Below are positions 14,964-22,754 of a stretch of DNA of 39,967 nucleotides, in pieces (position 1 is the stretch's first letter; each line of letters opens with the position of its first letter). This DNA is from DASRFR01 sp035651455 (lineage in GTDB: Bacteria > Acidobacteriota > Terriglobia > Terriglobales > Acidobacteriaceae): NCBI GenBank assembly GCA_035651455.1, contig DASRFR010000024.1:1-39967 (forward strand), in the 5' to 3' direction. The notes below the pieces were generated by a model. The model was not told the DNA's origin. It saw only the letters and a program-made list of their open reading frames with translations, and did not search any database. Made by a program: the position numbers and the translations under genes.

Positions 14964-16988
14964 TCAGGCGCCGAGAAGGCTCTCCATCCCGCGCTCGTCC
15001 AGGATGGCGACTCCAAGCTCTCTAGCCTTGTCGAGCTTTGACCCGGCGTCAGTGCCTGCGACGACGTAGTCGGTTTTCTTGCTTACTGAACCAGAAACGC
15101 GGCCTCCGGCATGTTCAATCATTTCCTTGGCTTGATCGCGAGTGTACTTTGCCAAGGTACCTGTGAGGACAAAAGTCTTTCCCGCGAGCCTGCTGCCGCG
15201 CTGTTTTCTTTGTCCGGTAAAGGTCAGACCCGCTTTTCGGAGTTGCTCGACCAGTTCGCGGTTGCGCGACTCCGCGAAGAACTCGAGAATGGCTTCGGAT
15301 ACGCGAGGTCCCACTTCGCTTACCTGCTGCAATTCTTCTTCGCCGGCGTTCATTAATGCGTCGAGCGAACCGAAGTGCTCGGCGAGGAACTCGGCGGTGC
15401 GCTCCCCGACAAAGCGTATGCCGAGCCCATAAATGATGCGCTCGAGCGGCAGCTTGCGGGAGCGATCGATTTCATCGAGCACGTTCTGAGCCGACTTATC
15501 ACCCATGCGCTCCAGGGTGAGAAGGTCGGCTTTGGTCAGCTTGTATATATCCGCAACGTTGCGCACCATGCCACGTTCGGTCAATTGGTTGACCAGAGCG
15601 TCGCCCATACCTTCGATGTTCATCACACCACGAGAGGCGAAATGCAGGATGGTTTCGCGAAGTTTCGCCGGGCAATTGGCGTTGATGCACCGGTGATCCG
15701 CTTCGCCTGGCGTGCGGACGACATGGCCACCGCAAACAGGACATGTCTCGGGCATGTGAAATTCGCAGGTGCCGCGGGGATGAGCGGCGTCGTCTACGAC
15801 CCTGACCACCTTGGGAATCACATCACCGCCGCGTTCGACTTCCACCCAGTCACCAATCATTACGCCCAAGCGTTCGATTTCATCCATGTTGTGGAGAGTG
15901 GCACGGCTTACGGTGGTGCCGCCGATCGGCACAGGCTTGAGTGCAGCGACCGGCGTCAACTTGCCGGTACGCCCTACCTGCACGAGAATGTCATCGATCC
16001 GCGTGATGCCGCCACGCGCGGCATACTTGTAAGCAATCGCCCAGCGCGGCGCCTTGCCGGTCCATCCCAATTCGTCCTGCAGGGCGGTGCTGTCCACCTT
16101 GATGACGATGCCGTCGATTTCATAGGGCAGACTGTCCCGTTTTCCGCCCCACTCCTCAATAAAGGCCCATACCTGCTCCATGTTCTTAACCACACGCCGG
16201 TGCTGGTTGACTTTGAACCCGGCAGCCTGAAGGGCATCCAGAGTGCGAGAGTGGCGGTCGAAGAACGTGCGGCCATTCACCATCAGGATGTAGGCAAAGA
16301 AATCGAGACGACGTTGCGCGGTAATGCTGGGTTCGAGTTGTCGCACCGTGCCAGCAGTTGCGTTGCGGGGATTGGCAAATCTGGAAAGTCCCTGGTTTTC
16401 ACGCTCTTCGTTCATCTTGCGAAAACCGGAAAGCGGCATAAGCATTTCGCCGCGAACCTCGAACTCGGGAGGAATGCCGGCCGTTTTCAGCTTCTCCCGT
16501 GATACAGAAAGCGGCACGGAGCGCACCGTCCGCACGTTCGAGGTCACGTCTTCACCGAGGCTACCGTCGCCGCGAGTGATGCCGTGCTCAAGATGGCCGC
16601 GGTTATAGCGCAGCGCCATGGACATGCCGTCGAGTTTGAGCTCGCAGACGTATTCGACGTCCTTGCGCCCGCTGAGTTCGTGCACGCGCCGCTCCCAGGC
16701 GCGCAGCTCGTCTTCGCTATAGGTGTTATCGAGCGACAGCATAGGGGAAGAGTGGCGTACCTTGAGAAAGCCCTCTCTCGGCTTTCCGCCTACCCGTTGG
16801 GTGGGAGAGTCGGACGTCACCAGCTCAGGATGTGCACGTTCCAGAGCCTTGAGTTTCTCCATGAGCTGGTCGAAATCAAAGTCGCTGATCTCGGGATCGT
16901 CGAGTACGTAGTAGCAATACTCGTGATGACGAATTTCGTCGCGCAGGGCTTCAATTCTGCTCTCGATCGCTTTGCTCACCGTGGGCAT
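14964..16988 (-). CDS. ligA: NAD+-dependent DNA ligase
   Basis: LigA seals nicks in replication and repair using NAD+. The 674-aa product is full length. It has the N-terminal Ia domain that binds NMN (HHEYCYYVLDDPEISDFDFDQL), the adenylation Lys118 in CELKLDG, and the nucleotidyltransferase motif DGSLGEDVTSNVRTV. An OB fold follows, then a four-cysteine zinc finger (CPVCGG, ending CINANCPAK), helix-hairpin-helix repeats and a C-terminal BRCT domain (GKTFVLTGTLAKYTRDQA). In domain Ia the usual AEYD motif reads DFDFD, with Phe39 where Tyr is normal. The ATG at 16988 has no Shine-Dalgarno but TATAAT ends 9 nt before it, suggesting a leaderless message. A TTG lies directly upstream. It is divergent from the GNAT gene. 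Confidence 0.96.
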   Translation of the reverse strand: MPTVSKAIESRIEALRDEIRHHEYCYYVLDDPEISDFDFDQLMEKLKALERAHPELVTSDSPTQRVGGKPREGFLKVRHSSPMLSLDNTYSEDELRAWERRVHELSGRKDVEYVCELKLDGMSMALRYNRGHLEHGITRGDGSLGEDVTSNVRTVRSVPLSVSREKLKTAGIPPEFEVRGEMLMPLSGFRKMNEERENQGLSRFANPRNATAGTVRQLEPSITAQRRLDFFAYILMVNGRTFFDRHSRTLDALQAAGFKVNQHRRVVKNMEQVWAFIEEWGGKRDSLPYEIDGIVIKVDSTALQDELGWTGKAPRWAIAYKYAARGGITRIDDILVQVGRTGKLTPVAALKPVPIGGTTVSRATLHNMDEIERLGVMIGDWVEVERGGDVIPKVVRVVDDAAHPRGTCEFHMPETCPVCGGHVVRTPGEADHRCINANCPAKLRETILHFASRGVMNIEGMGDALVNQLTERGMVRNVADIYKLTKADLLTLERMGDKSAQNVLDEIDRSRKLPLERIIYGLGIRFVGERTAEFLAEHFGSLDALMNAGEEELQQVSEVGPRVSEAILEFFAESRNRELVEQLRKAGLTFTGQRKQRGSRLAGKTFVLTGTLAKYTRDQAKEMIEHAGGRVSGSVSKKTDYVVAGTDAGSKLDKARELGVAILDERGMESLLGA

Positions 16989-16997
16989 CAATAAGCG

Positions 16998-17003
16998 ATT
17001 ATA
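16998..17003 (-). promoter_or_regulatory. Perfect -10 hexamer directly before ligA
   Basis: TATAAT on the minus strand ends 9 nt before the ligA ATG and is followed by CGCT. gatB shows the same TATAATCGCT immediately before its start. No good -35 is visible. If used, the ligA mRNA would be leaderless or nearly so. Confidence 0.45.
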
Positions 17004-17094
17004 TTCGTCGACAAGTGGGTGAGGTCTCGCTGGGGACTTTCAAGCAGAACCTCAAACATTTCAGATTCCGGATGGTGGCCGCGATCCACGTTGT

Positions 17095-17634
17095 ATGAAC
17101 GTGCTGGAAACATCCCGCCTGACCCTGCGTGAATTCGTCCCCGAAGATGCCGATGCGCTCGCCCTGATTAGTTCGGATCCGGAGACCATGCGCTACTACC
17201 CGGCTCCTTACGACCGACGCAGTGTGGATGAATGGATTGAGCGAAACCGCCGCCGCTATGCAAGCGACGGGCATGGGCTCTGGGCAATGGTATTGAAGGG
17301 CACGGGAGAGCTAATCGGCGACTGTGGTCTTATCCGTCAGGAGGTCGAAGGGGAGTCGCTGGTGGAGATCGGTTATCACGTGCGGCGCGATCACTGGGGG
17401 CAGTCCTATGCCACTGAAGCCGCGCAGGCCTGCTGTGCTTACGGCTTCGCGAATTTGAGTGTCGTTCGCCTGATTTCGCTGATTCGGCCGGAGAACATGC
17501 CGTCACGACGGGTGGCGGAGAAGAACGGGATGAGAGTGTGGAGGGAAGTCACCTGGCATGGGCTGAAGCACCTGGTGTATTGCATTGAGCGTGCGCAGTG
17601 GGAAGCCACAGCGGAATGTTGCAGTGATTTTTGA
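17095..17634 (+). CDS. GNAT-family (RimJ/RimL-like) N-acetyltransferase
   Basis: This 179-aa protein begins with the RimJ-type pattern LETSRLTLREFVPEDADAL. It has the central beta strands GELIGDCGLI and VEIGYHVRRDHWGQSYATEA, where the pyrophosphate-binding loop of acetyl-CoA lies (RRDHWGQSYA). It ends with PENMPSRRVAEKNGM, the usual C-terminal acceptor-site region. It would transfer an acetyl group to an amine; the target (ribosomal protein, antibiotic or small molecule) cannot be told from sequence. The ATG at 17095 lacks a good Shine-Dalgarno. It is divergent from ligA and converges with gatB, with only 25 nt between stops. Confidence 0.88.
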   Translation: MNVLETSRLTLREFVPEDADALALISSDPETMRYYPAPYDRRSVDEWIERNRRRYASDGHGLWAMVLKGTGELIGDCGLIRQEVEGESLVEIGYHVRRDHWGQSYATEAAQACCAYGFANLSVVRLISLIRPENMPSRRVAEKNGMRVWREVTWHGLKHLVYCIERAQWEATAECCSDF

Positions 17635-17659
17635 CCTTCGCCCTTGCAGTCCGCAGTAA

Positions 17660-19135
17660 TTACCCGAGCTTCTTCGTGAGCACCTCATTGACGAGCTGCG
17701 GGTTGGCCTGACCTTTCGACGCCTTCATAACTTGTCCCACAAAAAAGCCGATCACCGTCTTCTTGCCTGCCCGGTACTGTTCCACCTGCCTGGGGTTGGC
17801 GGCTATGAGTTCGTCGATGATTTTCTCTAGCGCCGAGGTATCGCGCGACTGCTCTGGCCGCCCTTCCTCTTCATAAACCGCCGTAAAATCCTTGCCGCGC
17901 TCGAAGCTCAGATCGTAGAGATCCTTGAGCATCTTGCCCGAAATGGCGCCAGACTCGACCAGGTCGGCGGATGCCGCGACGCCCCTCATTGAGATTGGCG
18001 ACTGCTCGACTTCGAGTCCTTTTGCCTTCAGACGGCCCATCAGTTCGCTCTGGACCAGGTTGGCCACGCGCTTGGGATTTTTGGCCGGACGGGCCGCTTC
18101 CTCGAACTGATCCGCGAGCGTTTTCGAAGCCGTAAGCACGCTGGCGTCATAGTCAGTGATGCCGTAATCGGCAACCATGCGACGGCGGCGCGCGTCGGGC
18201 AATTCGGGCATGCTTTTCTGGATTGTGGTCTTCCATTGTTCATCGACAACGAGGGGCAGCAGGTCGGGCTCCGAGAAATAGCGGTAATCATGGGCCTGCT
18301 CCTTGGATCGCATACCGAAGGTCTTGCCTTCATTTGCGTTGTACAGGCGAGTCTCCTGCACGACGATTCCGCCGGAAGCGAGCAGCGCGGCCTGACGTTC
18401 GATCTCGTACTCCAGGGCGTCGCGCACAAAGCGGAATGAATTCACGTTCTTGACTTCGGTTTTCGTGCCGAATTCCTTTTGACCGCGGGGTCGAACGCTG
18501 ACATTCGCATCGCAGCGGAGCGAGCCCTCTTCCATGTTGCAATCGCTCACCCCCGTATACAGGATGATCTCTTTGAGTCTGGTCAAATAATCGTAAGCGT
18601 CGTGGGGCGACGCGATCTCGGGCTCACTTACGATTTCAATGAGGGGAACGCCACTGCGGTTCAAGTCGATCGCAGTCTTGTCGGCAGAGTCTGCGAATCC
18701 GTCGTGAAGGCTCTTGCCCGCGTCCTCTTCAAGGTGCAGGCGCGTAACGCCAATCTTTTTTTTGCCGCGTTCGGAGTTAATTTCAACGAAGCCATTCTCG
18801 GCGAGAGGCTTGTCGTATTGAGAGATCTGGTAGCCCTTGGGCAGATCGGGATAGAAGTAATTTTTGCGCGCGAAGATAGAGGTCTCATTGATACGGCAGT
18901 TCAATGCCAAGGCGGCAAGCACCGCGAACTCCACCGCCTTTCGATTGAGCACGGGCAGCGCTCCCGGCAAGCCGAGACACACGGGGCAGACATTCGTATT
19001 CGGTGGGGCACCGAACCGGGTGGAGCACGAGCAGAAAATTTTGCTCGCAGTCAAAAGTTGAACGTGGACTTCGAGGCCAATGACCGGCTCATATTTGGCA
19101 CGGGCGGCGATCGAAGAATCGGGCGTCGTGACCAT
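17660..19135 (-). CDS. gatB: Asp-tRNA(Asn)/Glu-tRNA(Gln) amidotransferase subunit B
   Basis: GatB is the kinase and tRNA-binding subunit of GatCAB, which converts Glu-tRNA(Gln) and Asp-tRNA(Asn) to the amide forms. The 491-aa product starts with YEPVIGLEVHVQLLT and contains NTNVCPVCLGLPGALPVLN, the kinase-centre LHLEEDAGKSLHD, DLNRSGVPLIEIVSEPE and EEGSLRCDANVS. A C-terminal YqeY-like helical tail domain ends the protein. The zinc-site cysteines (CSCS and CPVC) are present. The ATG at 19135 has no Shine-Dalgarno; a GTG at 19138 is directly in front. TATAAT ends 8 nt before the ATG, so the mRNA may be leaderless. gatA and gatC are not in the window. Confidence 0.96.
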   Translation of the reverse strand: MVTTPDSSIAARAKYEPVIGLEVHVQLLTASKIFCSCSTRFGAPPNTNVCPVCLGLPGALPVLNRKAVEFAVLAALALNCRINETSIFARKNYFYPDLPKGYQISQYDKPLAENGFVEINSERGKKKIGVTRLHLEEDAGKSLHDGFADSADKTAIDLNRSGVPLIEIVSEPEIASPHDAYDYLTRLKEIILYTGVSDCNMEEGSLRCDANVSVRPRGQKEFGTKTEVKNVNSFRFVRDALEYEIERQAALLASGGIVVQETRLYNANEGKTFGMRSKEQAHDYRYFSEPDLLPLVVDEQWKTTIQKSMPELPDARRRRMVADYGITDYDASVLTASKTLADQFEEAARPAKNPKRVANLVQSELMGRLKAKGLEVEQSPISMRGVAASADLVESGAISGKMLKDLYDLSFERGKDFTAVYEEEGRPEQSRDTSALEKIIDELIAANPRQVEQYRAGKKTVIGFFVGQVMKASKGQANPQLVNEVLTKKLG

Positions 19136-19143
19136 CACCAGCG

Positions 19144-19149
19144 ATTATA
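19144..19149 (-). promoter_or_regulatory. Perfect -10 hexamer directly before gatB
   Basis: TATAAT on the minus strand ends 8 nt before the ATG at 19135 (5 nt before the alternative GTG at 19138) and is followed by CGCT, as at ligA. No -35 match stands out at 16-18 nt. Confidence 0.45.
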
Positions 19150-19274
19150 CGATCACGGCACGCGTGCTATTGGGCAGGGCACCAAATTCGCATGCGCGGC
19201 GAGAATTCCACAAGCGTTATTGCAGACGCAGATTCCGTTGGGAGTTGGTTGAAAGATCGTTTGTGGAAGAAAGG

Positions 19275-19619
19275 CTACTTTATGCGTAAGTCAATGTAGA
19301 CTTGCGAGCGATTATCGAACTGGCTGACTGACTTGGTATCGCTCTTTCGTCCGCTTATCTGGGCGTACACTTCGTAGTCGATATTGGGCGAGAGAGCCGG
19401 GAATCGGTACCCGCCGTCCTGCCCCACGATGTAGGTTTTTACGGCGCGCGTACGGGTATTCGTCAGATACACGACGGCATTGGGCACGGGATTATCACTG
19501 TGGTCCAGTACCTTGCCCACGAGCAACCGCCCCGACGCACCCTTGTCCTTCTCAAAAGGAGCTGCAAACACAAGGTTCACCAACATAAGCAGGATAGCCA
19601 GCGTGAGTGCCTTCCTCAT
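19275..19619 (-). CDS. Small exported carboxypeptidase-regulatory-like protein (114 aa)
   Basis: The product has a clear signal peptide (MRKALTLAILLMLVNLVFA) followed by one immunoglobulin-like beta domain of the carboxypeptidase-regulatory type: LLVGKVLDHSDNPVPNAVVYL, then GQDGGYRFPALSPNIDYEVYA. Such domains are common in exported acidobacterial proteins and seem to be binding or structural modules; no enzyme site is present. The ATG at 19619 has GGGAG upstream. It follows a similar exported gene by 25 nt, so the pair is probably co-transcribed with the LysW-like gene ahead of them. Confidence 0.78.
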   Translation of the reverse strand: MRKALTLAILLMLVNLVFAAPFEKDKGASGRLLVGKVLDHSDNPVPNAVVYLTNTRTRAVKTYIVGQDGGYRFPALSPNIDYEVYAQISGRKSDTKSVSQFDNRSQVYIDLRIK

Positions 19620-19644
19620 GGTTCTCTCCCAAAGCGTGAACCAG

Positions 19645-20091
19645 CTACTTAGTTAGATGCAGGCCAATGTCCACTCGCTCATCATTCTCTACATGGGCGG
19701 TAATCTCGGGACCAGCCTGAAACTTCGTGCCATCTGCGGACTTAAAGCCCTTTAAATCGGCTGAGATCAGGTAGTCCGCCCGCCCGGGCGGCACGCGTTG
19801 GGCAAATTCCCCATTATGATCGGAGTACAGTTCCCACTTGGGTTTCCTCTGATTGGAACGGCGAATTTTTATTTTCACTCCGTAGACAGGACGCCCATTC
19901 GGATCCCAGACCGTCCCGAAGATCAGGGCGTAGTTTCCATTGCGAGAGTCGGCGCGCGCTGGCGTGATGGGGAACCATACACTACAGCCCCAAACTGCGA
20001 AAACAGGAACGATGACGGCGAAGCGAGCACGGAGGGAGGCGTTACGAAGAAAAGACAGAGGCCAGGAGGGGCAGCTACGCGTAGTCGCCAT
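19645..20091 (-). CDS. Exported carboxypeptidase-regulatory-like protein (148 aa)
   Basis: The product has a long signal sequence (RARFAVIVPVFAVWGC through PITPARADS, probable cleavage after ARA) and one beta domain with IFGTVWDPNGRPVYGVKIKI and DHNGEFAQRVPPGRADYLISA. It is related in plan to the 114-aa gene directly downstream but lacks close identity to it. The VWGC stretch is a poor lipobox, so a lipoprotein is unlikely. Its ATG at 20091 lies inside the end of the LysW-like gene, overlapping it by 17 nt in another frame, with a purine-rich stretch ahead. This implies translational coupling. Function unknown. Confidence 0.72.
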   Translation of the reverse strand: MATTRSCPSWPLSFLRNASLRARFAVIVPVFAVWGCSVWFPITPARADSRNGNYALIFGTVWDPNGRPVYGVKIKIRRSNQRKPKWELYSDHNGEFAQRVPPGRADYLISADLKGFKSADGTKFQAGPEITAHVENDERVDIGLHLTK

Positions 20092-20278
20092 CCTCGGCTT
20101 CTTCTTCCTCTTCCTCGTCGGCGTCTTCTTCCTCTTCGTCGACCGGCTTTAGTTCGATGGGATTGACCGTGATCACTTCGAAGTCAGTGCCGCATTCGGG
20201 GCAGGACACGACTTCGCCCTCATCGACATCATCCTCTTCCAAATCCAGATCGCTTTCGCATTCAGGACAATACACCAT
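20075..20278 (-). CDS. LysW-like acidic zinc-ribbon protein (altered C-terminus)
   Basis: This 67-aa protein has the LysW zinc-ribbon: CPEC at Cys4/Cys7 and CPECG at Cys26/Cys29, then the DFEVITVNPIELKP stretch and a very acidic tail. In true LysW and ArgW amino-group carriers the tail ends in EDWGE, whose last Glu is joined to the substrate. Here the end reads EEAEDGDYA, so the carrier Glu is missing. No lysX, lysZ, argX or other lysine/arginine pathway gene is nearby. It may be a paralogue with a structural or regulatory role, or the tail may have changed by an indel. The ATG at 20278 has a strong GGAGG. It is divergent from the M28 gene. Confidence 0.8.
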   Translation of the reverse strand: MVYCPECESDLDLEEDDVDEGEVVSCPECGTDFEVITVNPIELKPVDEEEEDADEEEEEEAEDGDYA

Positions 20279-20360
20279 AATCGCCTCCGACCTATGTAGA
20301 CTACGCTTGTTAATATTTAGATTCTATGCGGTCACCGGTCAAGGGGTTCAACCCTCGAAC

Positions 20361-21818
20361 ATGAAAAAAAGCAAAATACCCAACTTCAGTTACAGCTGTA
20401 TGTTTGCAGGATTCGCGCCTTCTCGCAGTCCGATGCCGAGCCTGCTGTGCGGGTTGGCGGCTGTTGTTGGATTGTTTTTGTGTGCTTCCGGCGCTCACTC
20501 CAGCGCGGGCGACGCGCACCCCGGCGCGGTGACAATGCCGGCTGATCCGCAGATCGCCGCTGCGCTCAAGGAAGTCTCGCCAGATCGGATCCAGGCCACT
20601 ATCGACAAACTAGTCGGCTTTCACACGCGGCTTACCTTATCCGATCAAAGCAGCCAATCCATTGCAGCCGGACGGGGGATAGGCGCTGCGCGGGAGTGGA
20701 TCAAGTCGGAGTTCGAACAATACTCCAAAGAATGTGGCGGTTGTCTCCAAGTGAAGACCGACACTTTCACGCAACCGCCAGCCGATAGAATCCCGAAAGC
20801 GACGGAAATTACCAATGTTTATGCGGTTTTGCGAGGCAGCGATCCCGAAAGCGCCAAGCGAATTGTGCTGGTCACGGGGCATTACGATTCACGAAATAGC
20901 GACACCCTGGACGCCTCCGGCGACGCGCCAGGGGCGAACGACGACGCCAGCGGCACCGCGGTAAGCCTGGAGTGCGCTCGCGTGCTGAGCAAGCTGAAGT
21001 TCCCGGGAACGATCATTTTTCTCACGGTCGCGGGCGAGGAGCAGGGGCTCAACGGTAGCAAGCATTTCGCGGAAATGGCGAAGCAGCAGGGCTGGAACAT
21101 CGAAGCTGTGCTCAACAATGACATCGTCGGAGGGGATAAGAATCCGCAGCAGGATCCGAGCGTTGTGCGCGTATTTTCTGAAGGCATTCCTGTCGCCGCC
21201 GGCGACGCGCAAATCCGTCTGCTGCGTGGCCTGGGCGCCGAAAGCGACTCCGCTTCACGCGAACTGGCGCGCTACATCGTGACAGTGGGGCACACGTACG
21301 CTGCCGGAGTGGAACCGCTTCTGATATTTCGTCTCGATCGCTTCCTGCGAGGCGGGGATCATTACTCATTTAACCAGCAGGGATTCGCAGCCGTACGTTT
21401 CACTGAATACCGGGAGGATTTTAATCACCAGCACCAGAACGTTCGCACGGAAAACGGCATGGAATACGGCGACCTGCCGAGATTTGTCAACTTCGGATAC
21501 GTCGCACACGTCGCCGGTCTGAACGCAGCGACCCTGGCCTCATTGGCTTCGGCTCCGGCGCCTCCAGGCGACGTCCGCGTCTTGACTAAGGAGCTGACCA
21601 ACGACACAACTCTGACCTGGGAGGCTTCACCACGCGCTTCGGCGTACGAGATTCTGTGGCGCGCGACTAGCAGTCCCTATTGGGAAAAGTCGCAAAATGT
21701 TGGCAACACAACCAGGACCACGCTAAAAATGTCAAAGGATAACGTGGTTTTCGCGGTGTCAGCGGTTGACGGGCAAGGTCATCGGAGCCTTCCGGTGGTG
21801 CCGCTGCCAGAACGCTGA
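20361..21818 (+). CDS. Secreted M28-family zinc peptidase with C-terminal FN3-like domain
   Basis: This 485-aa exported aminopeptidase-type enzyme has a hydrophobic signal segment (LLCGLAAVVGLFLCASGAHS). The M28 zinc-site motifs are complete: HYD (His174, Asp176), the NDDASG aspartate (about 194), the Glu-Glu pair at 226-227 (AGEEQG), Asp254 (NNDIVGG) and a late His in EDFNHQHQ. Residues after about 400 form a fibronectin-III-like domain (APPGDVRVLTKELTNDTTLTWEAS). It probably removes N-terminal residues from peptides outside the cell; specificity is unknown. Three ATGs (20361, 20400, 20433) are possible. 20361 gives the best charged n-region (MKKSK) although Shine-Dalgarno support is poor. 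The rhomboid gene follows within about 80 nt. Confidence 0.9.
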   Translation: MKKSKIPNFSYSCMFAGFAPSRSPMPSLLCGLAAVVGLFLCASGAHSSAGDAHPGAVTMPADPQIAAALKEVSPDRIQATIDKLVGFHTRLTLSDQSSQSIAAGRGIGAAREWIKSEFEQYSKECGGCLQVKTDTFTQPPADRIPKATEITNVYAVLRGSDPESAKRIVLVTGHYDSRNSDTLDASGDAPGANDDASGTAVSLECARVLSKLKFPGTIIFLTVAGEEQGLNGSKHFAEMAKQQGWNIEAVLNNDIVGGDKNPQQDPSVVRVFSEGIPVAAGDAQIRLLRGLGAESDSASRELARYIVTVGHTYAAGVEPLLIFRLDRFLRGGDHYSFNQQGFAAVRFTEYREDFNHQHQNVRTENGMEYGDLPRFVNFGYVAHVAGLNAATLASLASAPAPPGDVRVLTKELTNDTTLTWEASPRASAYEILWRATSSPYWEKSQNVGNTTRTTLKMSKDNVVFAVSAVDGQGHRSLPVVPLPER

Positions 21819-21901
21819 ACCTGATAAGATTGATCTTCTGCACGCGCTACGGCGAACGTGCAGTGCGCCTGACGTCTAGTTCACCCGGACTGCAACTTCT
21901 C

Positions 21902-22738
21902 ATGCGCCGAGATCGCACCATCACGTTCAGCTTGCCTCCGTTTGAAGGTTGGGTAAGGCGCATTATCGTTGCTTGCGCCGGCGTTTATCTCCTGCAAGTC
22001 ATTCTGAGCGCGTTTTCTCCCGAAGCTACCGGCTTCCTGTTTGCCTATTTCGGCCTGACCCCTGCCGCAGTGATGCATGGCTATCTCTGGCAGCTGGCAA
22101 CGTATTCGTTGTTGCATGCCGGCCTGGGTCACATCTTCTTCAACATGCTGACGGTGTGGTTCATCGGAGGGTGGCTGGAACGGGACTGGGGTTCGCGCCG
22201 CTTTATCGAATGCTACGTATTCTGCGTGGTGGGCGCCGCGCTAGTCACAATTGCAGTCGCCTACACGGGGTTCCTGGGCATGCGGCCGACGAGCGAAACG
22301 GTCGGGGCTTCGGGCGGGATTTTTGGACTGCTGATGGCGTTCGGCATTTTGTATGCGGATCAGGAAATGTTCATGTTTCCTCTTCCATTCATGATCAAGG
22401 CAAAGTACCTGGTCGGAATCTGGATTTTCATCGCGCTGGTCGCGACATTTCAGCCCTCGCAGGGTGGGGTCGCGAACTTCGCGCACCTCGGCGGACTGCT
22501 TTTCGGGTTCCTGTATGTCAAGCTCATGCCCCGCCGCGGAGTAGTACTGGGGGCGTCGGAGAAATATTTCAGCTGGCGCAATTCCTATTACCGCTGGAAA
22601 CGCCGTCGCGCCGCAAGGAAGTTCGAAGTGTACATGCGCAAACATGATCGAAACGTAAATTTCGATGAATATGGAAATTACGTTCCTCCCGACGAGGACA
22701 AAAAGAACGGCGGCTCGAAATCGGGCTGGGTGAATTAG
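21902..22738 (+). CDS. Rhomboid-family intramembrane serine protease
   Basis: This 278-aa membrane protein has about six transmembrane segments. The Ser-His dyad is present: Ser137 in the GASGGIFG motif and His195 in ANFAHLGG. The typical HAGLGHIFFNM segment (His72, His77, Asn81) supports the oxyanion site. The C-terminal tail of about 70 residues is cytoplasmic, Arg/Lys-rich and then acidic. It would cleave membrane-spanning substrates within the bilayer; none can be named. The ATG at 21902 is chosen because SLPPFEGWVRR starts the conserved domain. A TTG at 21830 would add 24 residues without support. It lies 84 nt after the M28 stop, on the same strand. Confidence 0.9.
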   Translation: MRRDRTITFSLPPFEGWVRRIIVACAGVYLLQVILSAFSPEATGFLFAYFGLTPAAVMHGYLWQLATYSLLHAGLGHIFFNMLTVWFIGGWLERDWGSRRFIECYVFCVVGAALVTIAVAYTGFLGMRPTSETVGASGGIFGLLMAFGILYADQEMFMFPLPFMIKAKYLVGIWIFIALVATFQPSQGGVANFAHLGGLLFGFLYVKLMPRRGVVLGASEKYFSWRNSYYRWKRRRAARKFEVYMRKHDRNVNFDEYGNYVPPDEDKKNGGSKSGWVN

Positions 22739-22754
22739 CCATTGTACGAGAGCG

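Noticed and set aside
15375..16502. 375-codon frame on the plus strand opposite ligA
   Set aside because: Shadow of ligA; no domain and no Shine-Dalgarno.
20075..20278. Calling this gene lysW as part of a lysine or arginine biosynthesis pathway
   Set aside because: The C-terminal carrier motif is missing and there is no pathway gene near it, so only LysW-like was used.
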